Shown here piece after piece: positions 10,776 through 18,801 of a stretch of 39,086 nucleotides of DNA (within the stretch, counting starts at the first letter, position 1; each line of letters begins with the position of its first letter). The DNA is from Sphingomonas parva (ex Maeng et al. 2020) (lineage in GTDB: Bacteria; Pseudomonadota; Alphaproteobacteria; Sphingomonadales; Sphingomonadaceae), in contig NZ_SPDV01000040.1 of the NCBI RefSeq assembly GCF_004564275.1, forward strand, positions 1 through 39,086, in the 5' to 3' direction. The notes beneath the pieces were generated by a model. The model saw only the letters and a list, made by a program, of their open reading frames with translations, had not been told where the DNA came from and searched no databases. Made by a program: the position numbers and the translations under genes.

Positions 10776-11201
10776 TTGACCGACAGCCGACCCGCCAGAC
10801 GCGTGATCCATCCGGTTCACGCCGTGCTTCTCGCCTCGAGCCTACCGCTTTTCCTGGGTGCCCTGCTCAGTGACTGGGCCTATTCGGCCAGCTACGAGGT
10901 GCAGTGGATCAACTTTGCCGCGTGGCTAAACGCGGGGGCGATGGTATTCGCAGGCTTGGCACTAGTCTGGGCGATTATCGACTTCCTGCGGGCCGATTTC
11001 GCACGCGATCGCCGTTCGGCGCTGTCCGTACTGGTGCTGCTGGCGACCGTTGTCCTCGGCTTCATCACCGCCTTGGTCCACAGCAAAGACGCTTGGGCGA
11101 CGATGCCGGAAGGACTGATCCTCTCGCTCCTCGTCGCCCTGCTCGCCTTCGCCTCGGTCTGGCTCGGCTTCTCGCCTCTTCGGGCGGGAGGTGTCCGATG
11201 A
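10776..11201 (+). CDS. DUF2231 family membrane protein
   Basis: A 141-residue protein with four membrane segments. It matches the DUF2231 pattern: an N-terminal HPVHAVL motif, then SLPLFLGALLSDWAY, a second segment with WLNAGAMVFAGLALV and two more. Function of the family is unknown; some members sit beside haem or quinone-linked redox proteins. A TTG at 10776 was chosen because AGGAGAGGAG precedes it closely; the longer open frame upstream has no family similarity. Its TGA overlaps the ATG of the next gene (ATGA), so the two are translationally coupled. Confidence 0.8.
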   Translation: MTDSRPARRVIHPVHAVLLASSLPLFLGALLSDWAYSASYEVQWINFAAWLNAGAMVFAGLALVWAIIDFLRADFARDRRSALSVLVLLATVVLGFITALVHSKDAWATMPEGLILSLLVALLAFASVWLGFSPLRAGGVR

Positions 11202-12517
11202 ACCGGCTGCGGCTAAGCGTCGCGACTGCGCTGATCGCCCTGCTCGCCAGCTGCGGCAGCGATCCCGATCCAAACCAATACGGAGCCAACCCCGATCTGC
11301 CCGAACAGCAGCGTGGCCTGCTCCCGAGCATGGACGTTGCCAGACCAACAGATTGGGGCGATCAGAGGCCGACCGTGCCGCAAGGCTATATGGTTGCAGC
11401 CATCGCAACTGATCTCAAGGTTCCACGCCAGGCGCTGGTGCTGCCGAACGGCGACGTTCTCATTGCCGAAGGCAAGGGCGGGAAGGACGCTCCGGCAATG
11501 CGGCCCAAAGACTTCGTCGCTGGCTATGTGATGGAACAGGGGTCGGCCTCAGCCAAAAGCGGCGACCGTCTGACGCTTCTGCGTGATGCAGACGGTGACG
11601 GAACCTATGAGGGGCGCGCGGTCTTCGCCGAGAATCTCAACGCGCCTTACGGCCTCGCTTTCGCCGGCAATGCCCTTTACGTCGCCAACCAGGATGCCCT
11701 CGTTCGGTTCGAGTATCGGCCGGGTCAAATTCGTGCCAGCGGACCACCGGTCACGGTCACGCAATTGCCTGCCGAAATCAATCACCACTGGACGAAGGCA
11801 CTCGCGATCAGCCCGGATGGCCGCCGGCTCTACGTCGGCATCGGCTCCAACAGCAATGTCGGCGAACGCGGCATGGCGGTGGAGGAAAACCGGGCAATGA
11901 TCTGGGAGGTCGACGCCGCGAGCGGCTTCCACCGCCCCTTTGCCACTGGCCTGCGCAATCCGACCGCGCTGGCGATACAGCCAGGCATCGGACAGCTTTG
12001 GGCGGTGGTCAACGAGCGCGACGAACTCGGCCCGAACCTCGTGCCCGATTATCTTACCACCGTTCGACAGGGTGCGTTCTACGGCTGGCCATACAGCTAC
12101 TGGGGAAGCAACGTCGATCCTCGGGTTCGGCCACACGATCCCCGCAAGGTCGCCGCTGCCGTTCGTCCGGACTACAGCCTCGGATCGCATCACGCGCCTC
12201 TGGGGCTCGCTTTCTCCGTCCCAGCGATGGGCGCGCGCTTCGCCGATGGCGTCTTCATCGGAGAGCACGGCAGTTGGAACCGCAGCACGCCGGTCGGCTA
12301 CCGGGTCGTATTCGTCTCGTTCGAGAATGGACGCCCGTCAGGTGCGCCCGTCGAGTTCGTCACCGGATTTCTCGGAGCCGACGGCAAGGCCCGCGGGCGT
12401 CCGGTCGGCGTGGCGGTGGACCCGCGCGGCGCGCTGATCGTCGTCGACGATCTCGCCAACACCGTCTGGCGCGTCACCCCCGCAGGGCGGCAAGCGGCCC
12501 CCACCCCAAATCCCTGA
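11198..12517 (+). CDS. PQQ-type sugar dehydrogenase (sorbosone dehydrogenase-like) lipoprotein
   Basis: A 439-residue beta-propeller protein of the soluble glucose/sorbosone dehydrogenase family. The N-terminus is a lipoprotein signal with lipobox LLASC, so the enzyme is probably anchored in the periplasm. Family marks are VPRQALVLPNGDVLIAEG, LNAPYGLAFAGNALYVAN, HHWTKALAISPDGRRLYVGI, FATGLRNPTALAI, NERDELGPNLVPDYLT, FYGWPYSYWGSN and GVFIGEHGSWNRS. Such enzymes oxidise sugars or aldehydes with PQQ, but substrate and cofactor cannot be proven here. The start overlaps the DUF2231 stop by ATGA. Electrons could reach the cytochromes encoded nearby; that link is inference. Confidence 0.88.
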   Translation: MNRLRLSVATALIALLASCGSDPDPNQYGANPDLPEQQRGLLPSMDVARPTDWGDQRPTVPQGYMVAAIATDLKVPRQALVLPNGDVLIAEGKGGKDAPAMRPKDFVAGYVMEQGSASAKSGDRLTLLRDADGDGTYEGRAVFAENLNAPYGLAFAGNALYVANQDALVRFEYRPGQIRASGPPVTVTQLPAEINHHWTKALAISPDGRRLYVGIGSNSNVGERGMAVEENRAMIWEVDAASGFHRPFATGLRNPTALAIQPGIGQLWAVVNERDELGPNLVPDYLTTVRQGAFYGWPYSYWGSNVDPRVRPHDPRKVAAAVRPDYSLGSHHAPLGLAFSVPAMGARFADGVFIGEHGSWNRSTPVGYRVVFVSFENGRPSGAPVEFVTGFLGADGKARGRPVGVAVDPRGALIVVDDLANTVWRVTPAGRQAAPTPNP

Positions 12518-12560
12518 ACATGCGGCCTGAGTCCGGCGAAGCCTCGTCTTCGAATGACTT

Positions 12561-12593
12561 GCCACCCGGGACCGATTGAGGCCCCGGGGTGGC
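12561..12593. terminator. Hairpin between convergent genes
   Basis: GCCACCCGGGACC and GGCCCCGGGGTGGC form a strong stem with a one-base bulge, followed on the plus strand by GGTTTGT. It lies between the dehydrogenase (ends 12517) and the convergent DUF2383 gene (ends 12641) and could serve both. Confidence 0.6.
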
Positions 12594-12640
12594 GGTTTGT
12601 CTCAAGACGTGTGGGTCACGCCCTGGCCTACGCGCCGGGC

Positions 12641-13099
12641 TCAGCCCCTGCCCTCCATGCTGTGCTTCAGCTGGCTGGCGCGATCGTGGCCCTCTCGCAC
12701 CGAGCGGAAGGCCTGCTCGATGATCGACTTGGCCTGGACCGAGAGGCGGTCGTCCTGCAGCGCTGTCTCGTACTTGCCCTTGATATAGTCCTCGCCGTTC
12801 TCGACCTCCTCGATGATCTGCTTGTCGCTGTCGCCGGTGACCGCATCCTTGAGGTTCAGCCACGTGCGGTGCGCGGCCGCCTTGACCGATCCGTCATCTT
12901 CGGGATCGCCGCCCAGCTGACGCACGGCCTGCTGAAGCTGGCTCACGCATTGCCGCCGATCGCTCGCGAACTGCTGGAACATGGATTTGAACTGATCGCT
13001 GCGCGCGTCCTTCGCGGCCTCCTCGAAGCCGTTTGCGCTGTCGATCGTGGTGGTGATCAGGGTATTGAGCACACTGACGTCATGGTCATTGCCGGCCAT
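12641..13099 (-). CDS. DUF2383 (PA2169-type) four-helix bundle protein
   Basis: A 152-residue protein, all helical by composition, of the ferritin-like DUF2383 family: VSVLNTLITTTIDSANGF, FEEAAKDARS, FQQFASDRRQCVSQL, LQQAVRQLGG, a Gly-Asp-Pro turn and HRTWLNLKDA, with a C-terminal helix ending SQLKHSMEG. Family members are often stress-induced; no metal chemistry has been shown that I know of. The ATG at 13099 has AGGAG upstream and matches the family N-terminus; an ORF start at 13201 would add an unrelated extension. An EcfG-like promoter lies at the right distance upstream, which fits a stress role. Confidence 0.85.
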   Translation of the reverse strand: MAGNDHDVSVLNTLITTTIDSANGFEEAAKDARSDQFKSMFQQFASDRRQCVSQLQQAVRQLGGDPEDDGSVKAAAHRTWLNLKDAVTGDSDKQIIEEVENGEDYIKGKYETALQDDRLSVQAKSIIEQAFRSVREGHDRASQLKHSMEGRG

Positions 13100-13132
13100 T
13101 CTTCTGTCTCCTTCTGCATGGGGAACGAACAG

Positions 13133-13157
13133 AACGAACCGACACGTGAAGGGTTCG
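13133..13157 (-). promoter_or_regulatory. EcfG-like promoter of the DUF2383 gene
   Basis: Read on the minus strand, CGAAC (13157-13153) and CGTT (13136-13133) are 16 bases apart. One base differs from GGAAC-N16-CGTT. The expected leader is about 26 bases and includes the ribosome site. Confidence 0.5.
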
Positions 13158-13311
13158 CGACGAGCTGACCCCCGATCACTTTTCTTCACCTGGTCGCCCA
13201 CAGTGAAGTAGGCGTTTGATCCCTCGGGTGTTTCGAGAACGGCGGACGCCGCACCGTGCTGGTCTCGATTGGATGATACTTGGAAGAAAACTTCCGCCGG
13301 AAAGCGGCTGA

Positions 13312-13602
13312 TCAGATCAGCAGCGCCGGGAGGCCCTGCCAGAGCACGGCGAGGAATGCGATTGCGCCGGACAGAGCGGCAATGGTGTGGACCCAGTGGA
13401 CGACCTCATCCGGGGCTCGTGCCCTTCCTGCCCATCCCCGTGCCGCCAATGTGCCGGCGATGGCCAGGCAGACGATCGTCAGCAGAGCGGTGATGACCCG
13501 CGCGGTCGTGCTGGTGAGCAAGATGCTTGAGGCGGTGTAGAGGCCGAAGAAGTGGACGGTCCAGACCAGCAGCCCGCCGAGAAGATAGGCCCAGCTGCGC
13601 AT
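13312..13602 (-). CDS. Small three-helix membrane protein of the oxidase operon
   Basis: A 96-residue protein with three membrane segments (about residues 4-28, 34-53 and 71-94). The ATG overlaps the stop of the fused oxidase gene (ATGA) and GGAGG precedes it, so it is co-translated as the last gene of the oxidase operon. Its His residues in WTVHFFGLY and VVHWVHTIAALSGA might bind haem or only face the membrane. It may be an accessory subunit, as subunit IV is in other oxidases; I do not recognise a named family. Function is inferred from position. Confidence 0.75.
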   Translation of the reverse strand: MRSWAYLLGGLLVWTVHFFGLYTASSILLTSTTARVITALLTIVCLAIAGTLAARGWAGRARAPDEVVHWVHTIAALSGAIAFLAVLWQGLPALLI

Positions 13603-16139
13603 CAGAGACCTCCAGGCACGAGGCGCGTCAGCAGCGCCGACGCCGCGCCCTGACCGGCGAGGTAAAGCGTGAAGAGCGTGATCAGGTCGAAAGTGTTGTT
13701 GCGCGGCTTCGTGACGAGCGCACGGGCGGTCCGCGCGGCGAGGAAGCCTCCCATCAGCGCGAGAATGGCGACGAGGCAGCCTTGCAGCGCGAGGAGGGCG
13801 TGAACGATTGCGCCCTGCCCGCTCGTTTCCCCCGTGATACGCGTCGTGCGCCAAGTCACGAAATCGATCACGAACGCCGCGGCGGCTGCGACCATGCCCC
13901 AAAGCAGTAAGGCGCTCGGCGCCCACGTCGACACTCTCTTTCGGGTCAGCACATGCCGGCCGAGCCATGCCAGCAAGGCGGCGAGCGCGTAGAGGGCGAC
14001 GATCGGGAACAGCCACCGGCGATCGGCAGGCTTGATCCAGAATTCCGGAGGGATCCCGTAGAGGTAGAGGTAGCTGAACACTGCCATCAGGAAGATCATC
14101 CCGATCACGATCAGCAAGATGATCATCGCCCACCAGCCGTGCGTCCGCGAACCCGTAACATAGGTCGGCAGCGCAATGCCCGCGCCGATATCGACATGCT
14201 CGACGGCGACGGGGCGATCGGTGTCCCACATCCAGCGCAGGACGCACAGGATCGCTAGCACGCCGCTGAACACGGCCACGCCATAAGCCTGGACCGTCAT
14301 GATCACGAAGAAACCGGCAGTGAAGATGGCAGAGAGGAACGGCCACAGCGACGGTCCCGGCATGATCTGGATATATTCGGGCGTGGCGCGGATCGGACTG
14401 GTGATGAGCGTTTCGCGATGGCCCGTCGGCGCGTTCGGTAGAAAATAGCGGCCTTCCTCGACGTCCTTGCAGATGTTCGGATCGTCCCAGAGCGGGTAGC
14501 GGCTCCTCACCAGCGGTATCGAGCGCGTCGAGTAGAGGCCGGTCGGCAGCCATTCCAGCGTACCGCCCTTGTAGACATTCCCGGCATCGTCCTCGACGGT
14601 GAAGCGGAAATTACGCGCCAGCTCGATCACGAAGAGCAGCACGCCCGTCGCGAAGATGAACGCGCCGATCGTCGAAATCATGTTGGTGATTTCGAAGTCG
14701 CGCCCCGGCATGTAGGTGTAGACGCGGCGCGGCATCCCCATCAGCCCGGTCAGGTGCATCGGCAGAAAGATCACCTGCATGCCGAGGAACATCAGCCAGA
14801 AGATCCACTTGCCCATGCGCTCCGAAAGGGCCCGGCGGCTGGTCATGCCCATCCAGTAGTAGAAGACCGCGAACAGCGGGAACACCGCGCCGCCGATCAG
14901 CACGTAGTGAAGATGGGCGACGATGAAATGCGTGTCGTGGACCTGCCAGTCGAACGGCACCAGCGCGACCATCACGCCCGTCAATCCGCCGATCACGAAC
15001 GTGACGAGCCCGCCGATCACGAACAGGGTCGGCGTGTTGAACACCGGTTTGCCGCACGCGAAGGTCGCAATCCACGAGAAGACTTGGATGCCCGCCGGCA
15101 CGCTCACCGCCATGCTCGCCGCGGAAAAGAAGCCGACCGAGAGAGCGGGCATGCCCGTCGCGAACATGTGGTGCGACCAGACACCGAAGCTGATGAAGCC
15201 GGTGGCGAGAAAGGCGAGCACGATGAGGTTGTGCCCGACCAGCCGCGTGCGGGCGAGCGCCGGGAGCATCATCGAGACCAGTGCCGAGGCCGGTAGGAAG
15301 ATGATGTAGACTTCCGGATGCCCGAAGAACCAGAATAGGTGCTGCCAGAGCGCCGGATCGCCGCCGCGCGTCGGGTCGAAGAACGGCCAGTTGAGCGCGC
15401 GCTCCAGCTCGAGCAGCAAGGTGCCGAGGATCACTGCCGGAAAGGCGATCACGATCATGCCGGCGAAGACCAGCATGCCCCAGGCGAAGATCGGCATCTC
15501 ACGCAGGCTCATCCCGGGCGCGCGAGTCCGCAGCACCCCGACGATGATCTCGATCGCGCCGGCGATCGCGCTTATCTCGATGAAGCCGATGCCGAGCAGC
15601 CAGAAATCGGCGTTGATCCCGGGCGAGTAGGTCGTGCTGGTGAGCGGCGGATACATGAACCAGCCGCCGTTCGGCGCGAGGCCGAAGAAAAGGGACGCGA
15701 AGAAGCAGAGGCCGCCAACGAAATAAGCCCAGAAGGCGTAAGCCGACAGACGCGGGAACGGTAGATCGCGCGCGGCCAGCATCTGCGGGAGGAGGAGGAC
15801 GCCCAGTGCTTCCATGATCGGCACGGCGAACAGGAACATCATGATCGTGCCGTGCATGGTGAAGAACTGGTTGTACGTCTCCTGCGGCAGGATGCCCTGC
15901 AGCGGCAGCGCGAGCTGCGCTCGCATCGCCAGGGCGAGCACGCCCGCGAGGATGAAGAAGAGGAAGGCTGTGGCGACGTACCAGACGCCAACATAATTAT
16001 TGTTGACGGCGGTCAGCTTGGCGATTCCCGTCGGGGCCGCCCAGATCCGGTTCAGTTCATCCAGCTCGCCCTCGGGCCGCTCACCCGGCCTCGGAAGGCG
16101 CTCGTACACGGCCGGGTCCAGACCCTTCTCCGGATTCAC
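13602..16139 (-). CDS. Cytochrome c oxidase, fused subunits I and III
   Basis: An 845-residue haem-copper oxidase. Residues 1 to about 580 are subunit I; the rest is a subunit III-like domain. Haem a ligands are H96 and H411, haem a3 ligand H409, CuB ligands H274, H323 and H324, and the cross-linked Tyr is Y278 (GHPEVY). E276 and D125 of the D-channel are present. Three other channel positions differ by my hand alignment to Rhodobacter subunit I: the K-channel Lys is Gln352 (VPAGIQVFSW), and D-channel Asn139 and Asn207 appear as Ser132 and Glu197. Subunit I/III fusion is known from caa3 oxidases. The GTG start overlaps the subunit II stop (GTGA). Confidence 0.93.
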   Translation of the reverse strand: MNPEKGLDPAVYERLPRPGERPEGELDELNRIWAAPTGIAKLTAVNNNYVGVWYVATAFLFFILAGVLALAMRAQLALPLQGILPQETYNQFFTMHGTIMMFLFAVPIMEALGVLLLPQMLAARDLPFPRLSAYAFWAYFVGGLCFFASLFFGLAPNGGWFMYPPLTSTTYSPGINADFWLLGIGFIEISAIAGAIEIIVGVLRTRAPGMSLREMPIFAWGMLVFAGMIVIAFPAVILGTLLLELERALNWPFFDPTRGGDPALWQHLFWFFGHPEVYIIFLPASALVSMMLPALARTRLVGHNLIVLAFLATGFISFGVWSHHMFATGMPALSVGFFSAASMAVSVPAGIQVFSWIATFACGKPVFNTPTLFVIGGLVTFVIGGLTGVMVALVPFDWQVHDTHFIVAHLHYVLIGGAVFPLFAVFYYWMGMTSRRALSERMGKWIFWLMFLGMQVIFLPMHLTGLMGMPRRVYTYMPGRDFEITNMISTIGAFIFATGVLLFVIELARNFRFTVEDDAGNVYKGGTLEWLPTGLYSTRSIPLVRSRYPLWDDPNICKDVEEGRYFLPNAPTGHRETLITSPIRATPEYIQIMPGPSLWPFLSAIFTAGFFVIMTVQAYGVAVFSGVLAILCVLRWMWDTDRPVAVEHVDIGAGIALPTYVTGSRTHGWWAMIILLIVIGMIFLMAVFSYLYLYGIPPEFWIKPADRRWLFPIVALYALAALLAWLGRHVLTRKRVSTWAPSALLLWGMVAAAAAFVIDFVTWRTTRITGETSGQGAIVHALLALQGCLVAILALMGGFLAARTARALVTKPRNNTFDLITLFTLYLAGQGAASALLTRLVPGGL

Positions 16140-17122
16140 CTCTGCGCCTCGAGATAGACGGCGAGCGCGCGCAGATCGTCGGAGGACAGCATCGAATAAG
16201 GCGGCATGCGATTGCCGGGCTTGATCGCCTGGCTGTTGCCGATCCAGCCCATCAAAGTGCCGCGGTTATTGGGCAGGATCCCCGCGCCGAGCGTCTGGCG
16301 GCTGCCGACGTACGAGAGGTCCGGCCCCGCGGCGCCGTTGGCGCCGGTGCCGGCGACGCGGTGACACGCTGCGCAGCCTGCGCTCCCGAACAGCTGCGCC
16401 CCGCGCGCCAGGTCCGGGTGCGCCGGTGCGGGGGGACGAATGTTCGCTCTCCTCGCCGTCATCAGCCGGGCGAAGTCCTCCGAGTGGTGGGCGACGACCA
16501 CGAAGCCCATAAGCGCGTGCGGTCCACCGCAATATTCCGCGCACTGGCCGCCGAACACGCCCGGCGCGTCGGCCTGAATGCGCATGATGTTGGTCCGCCC
16601 CGGAATCATGTCGAGCTTGCCCGACAGTCGCGGAACCCAGAAATTGTGGATGACGTCTGCGGATTCGAGCTCGAGCACGACCGGCCGACCGACTGGAATG
16701 TGCAGCTCGTTGGCGTCGTGCAGAACAGCTCCGCCATCGGCTCCCAGATAGGCGATGCGCCACCACCACATTTCACCGGTGACTTTCACGCGCATCTCGT
16801 CACCGCGGATCGGCGCGGTGAGGCTGCCGGTCATCGACAGGCCCCAGACCAGCAAGACGGAGAGCACGACCACGGGGAAGGCAACGCCGCCGATCCAGAT
16901 GGCGCGGGTGCCGCCGAGTTTCTCCTTGCGCGCGGCCGTGCCGAACAATGCGATCCACAAGGCGGCGAGCACAACGAGGAACACCAGGCCGGCGCCGCCG
17001 AACAGGACCCAGCTAAGTGTCGCCAGCGGGTTGGCATAGGGCCCTGCGGGATCGAGCACGGGCGGCGGCCAGCCGCCGAGCGCGTCACCGACGGCCGAGC
17101 GTGTAGAGATAAGCGGCCACAT
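16136..17122 (-). CDS. Cytochrome c oxidase subunit II with fused cytochrome c (caa3 type)
   Basis: A 328-residue subunit. Two membrane helices (about 35-60 and 77-97) precede a cupredoxin domain with the complete CuA site: H159, C194, E196, C198, H202 and M205 (CAEYCGGPHALM). The C-terminal third is a class I cytochrome c domain with haem motif CAACH (250-254) and M306 as the likely axial ligand. This layout defines caa3-type oxidases, where electrons pass from the tethered cytochrome c to CuA. The ATG at 17122 lies 38 bases inside the upstream cytochrome c gene and is preceded by GGAGGAGG, so the overlap seems real. Copper and haem insertion factors other than CtaG are not encoded nearby. 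Confidence 0.93.
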   Translation of the reverse strand: MWPLISTRSAVGDALGGWPPPVLDPAGPYANPLATLSWVLFGGAGLVFLVVLAALWIALFGTAARKEKLGGTRAIWIGGVAFPVVVLSVLLVWGLSMTGSLTAPIRGDEMRVKVTGEMWWWRIAYLGADGGAVLHDANELHIPVGRPVVLELESADVIHNFWVPRLSGKLDMIPGRTNIMRIQADAPGVFGGQCAEYCGGPHALMGFVVVAHHSEDFARLMTARRANIRPPAPAHPDLARGAQLFGSAGCAACHRVAGTGANGAAGPDLSYVGSRQTLGAGILPNNRGTLMGWIGNSQAIKPGNRMPPYSMLSSDDLRALAVYLEAQR

Positions 17123-17459
17123 CGCGCGCCTCCTCCTCCGTCAGCGGCATGGCGGGCATGCCCGATTGCGGCACGTATTTCGGCGCGTTTCGCACGTAAT
17201 CTGCGAGAATGTCGGCACGGTTGGGCAGCCGACCGGCGATCAACGTCTGCTGCGCGAACGAGTCGAGCGACGGCCCGACCTCTCCCTCGGGCCAGACGCC
17301 GGGAGCCGAGTGGCAACTGCCGCAGCCAGCACCATTCATCGCCAGTCGTCCGCGTTCCGCATCGGCTTGCGGCATCGGGTGACGATCGTCCGGTGGCATC
17401 TTGCACGCGGGCATGCTCGTGAACGGTAAAAGAGCAGCCAGAATGCGCCAAGTCCGCAA
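17085..17459 (-). CDS. Cytochrome c lipoprotein, first gene of the oxidase operon
   Basis: A 124-residue monohaem cytochrome c. From a TTG at 17459 the N-terminus is a hydrophobic signal with a possible lipobox ending in Cys19 (SMPAC). The haem motif is CGSCH (46-50), and a Met in QSGMPAMPL is the likely sixth ligand. The C-terminal helix AARDVAAYLYTLG-like pattern is typical of class I cytochromes. The long open frame upstream to 18239 is the shadow of the divergent cytochrome gene, so the TTG, with a G-rich site before it, is the best start. It overlaps the subunit II gene by 38 bases and probably feeds or forms part of the oxidase. Confidence 0.8.
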   Translation of the reverse strand: MRTWRILAALLPFTSMPACKMPPDDRHPMPQADAERGRLAMNGAGCGSCHSAPGVWPEGEVGPSLDSFAQQTLIAGRLPNRADILADYVRNAPKYVPQSGMPAMPLTEEEARDVAAYLYTLGRR

Positions 17460-17503
17460 GTACGACCCCCTGTCGAGGACGACGACGGCCGGCGTCCGGT
17501 AAG

Positions 17504-17532
17504 CGGAACCGTGCGCATCTCGAGTGGTTCCG
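17504..17532. promoter_or_regulatory. Symmetric CGGAACC...GGTTCCG element between divergent cytochrome genes
   Basis: Perfect 7-base inverted arms (17504-17510 and 17526-17532) flank 15 bases. Because of the symmetry each strand reads GGAAC-N16-GGTT, one base from the EcfG consensus, so the element could be a two-way stress promoter or an operator. On the plus strand it ends six bases before the ATG at 17538, which would give an almost leaderless transcript. Confidence 0.4.
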
Positions 17533-17537
17533 TAACC

Positions 17538-18296
17538 ATGGCTGCCAGAGCGCGACGACGGTGGGAATACTCCGCTCCCGCAGCTCTGCTGGCCGTTATG
17601 ATCTCCGGCTGCAGCGCGGTCGACACCGCATCGGCCGATCGCTTCGCGCAGACCGGCGAACTCATCGCGCTGAGCGGCGGCCATGCCGGCGCGGCGAACG
17701 CCTGCATCACCTGCCACGGCCTCGAAGGACGCGGCAATGGCGCTGGCGTGCCGCGTCTCGCCGGGCTCGAGTCCGGCTATCTCAATCGGCAGATGGAAAG
17801 CTACGCTTCGGGTCTTCGCCAGCACCCGCAGATGCAATATGTCGCCGGCAAGCTGTCCGCCCGCGACCGGCAGGCCGTGTCCGCTTATTACGCCGCGATG
17901 CCGTTCGCGCCGGGGCCGATGCCGCAGGCACCGCCGCCGCAGCTTTGGCTGATCGGAGACCCGGCGCGCGATCTCCAGCCCTGCGCCGCCTGCCACGGCC
18001 TTCGCGGCGAAGGGATCGGGCCAGCCAATCCGGCGCTGGGCGCGCAACCGGCCGCCTACCATCTCGAACAACTCGAAAAGTGGCGGCGCTCGGAACGGCG
18101 CAATGATCCGATGAATGTGATGCAGACCATCAGCGTCCGGCTGACCCCGGCCGAGCGCGCGGCGCTCGCGGCTTATGCCGGTGCCCTTCCCGGGGGTCCT
18201 CCGCGTCCGGGATCTCCGGAAGCATTCCCCGCAGCACATCGTGTCGATCCCAGAAATGGTGCTTCAGGGCTGCGGCCACATGAAGCGGTACCGTGA
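17538..18296 (+). CDS. Diheme cytochrome c lipoprotein (c4-like)
   Basis: A 252-residue protein with two class I haem domains. The N-terminus is a lipoprotein signal with Cys25 (MISGC). Haem motifs are CITCH (56-60) and CAACH (149-153). Each domain carries the c4/c553-type pattern (CHGLEGRGNGAGVPRLAGL, CHGLRGEGIGPANPAL). Such proteins carry electrons to terminal oxidases in the periplasm. It is divergent from the oxidase operon, with a symmetric element between. The ATG at 17538 is preferred to 17511, which lies inside that element. Its last 55 codons overlap the convergent cytochrome b561 gene by 167 bases; the C-terminal tail is Pro-rich and may not be essential. Confidence 0.87.
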   Translation: MAARARRRWEYSAPAALLAVMISGCSAVDTASADRFAQTGELIALSGGHAGAANACITCHGLEGRGNGAGVPRLAGLESGYLNRQMESYASGLRQHPQMQYVAGKLSARDRQAVSAYYAAMPFAPGPMPQAPPPQLWLIGDPARDLQPCAACHGLRGEGIGPANPALGAQPAAYHLEQLEKWRRSERRNDPMNVMQTISVRLTPAERAALAAYAGALPGGPPRPGSPEAFPAAHRVDPRNGASGLRPHEAVP

Positions 18297-18801
18297 CGAC
18301 CAGAAGCCATACGAGCACGAGGTGCACGTCCTCTGCGACGTCTAGGATCGACCAGCGGGTGGCATCACCGAGCGCGTCGAACGGCAGTTGCGGCCAGGGA
18401 AGCACGCCGGCGAGGTGGAGTGGTCCCGGTTCCGCCACCGAAGACCACATCACCCAACCGCTCAGCGGCAGGCCGAAAAAGGCGAGATAGAAGAGATAGT
18501 GGATCACGTGAGCGACCGTCGTCTGCCAGCCCTGCTCGTCGGCATCGTTGTGAGGTCCCGGGATCAGCATGCGCCAGCCGAGGCGGCCGATCGACAGGAG
18601 CAGGATCGGCAGGCCGACGGCGCTGTGCACCTGGTAAGCCGCGATCTTGTCGCCGCCCACGCCCATGAAGCCGATGTAGAAGCCCCAGCCGAGCTGGAAA
18701 AGCACCAGGAACGCCATGACCCAGTGGAACGCGATGCCGACCGGGGAATAGCGGCCCTCTTCCGTATGCGTGCGCGCCCATCGACGGAGCGCATTGATCA
18801 T
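18130..18801 (-). CDS. Cytochrome b561 family protein
   Basis: A 223-residue membrane protein with four main helices and the His ligands of bacterial b561 proteins: FHWVMAFL, VHSAVGLPIL, VIHYLFYLAFFGLPLSGWVM and VHLVLVWLLVVTVPLHVAAALKHHF. These proteins move electrons between quinol and periplasmic or membrane partners, or protect against superoxide. The start ATG at 18801 overlaps the upstream ctaG-like stop (ATGA), so the two are coupled. The C-terminal tail after about residue 190 is hydrophilic and overlaps the convergent diheme cytochrome gene. It may couple the quinone pool to the cytochrome and oxidase system; that is inference. Confidence 0.88.
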   Translation of the reverse strand: MINALRRWARTHTEEGRYSPVGIAFHWVMAFLVLFQLGWGFYIGFMGVGGDKIAAYQVHSAVGLPILLLSIGRLGWRMLIPGPHNDADEQGWQTTVAHVIHYLFYLAFFGLPLSGWVMWSSVAEPGPLHLAGVLPWPQLPFDALGDATRWSILDVAEDVHLVLVWLLVVTVPLHVAAALKHHFWDRHDVLRGMLPEIPDAEDPREGHRHKPRAPRARPGSAGR

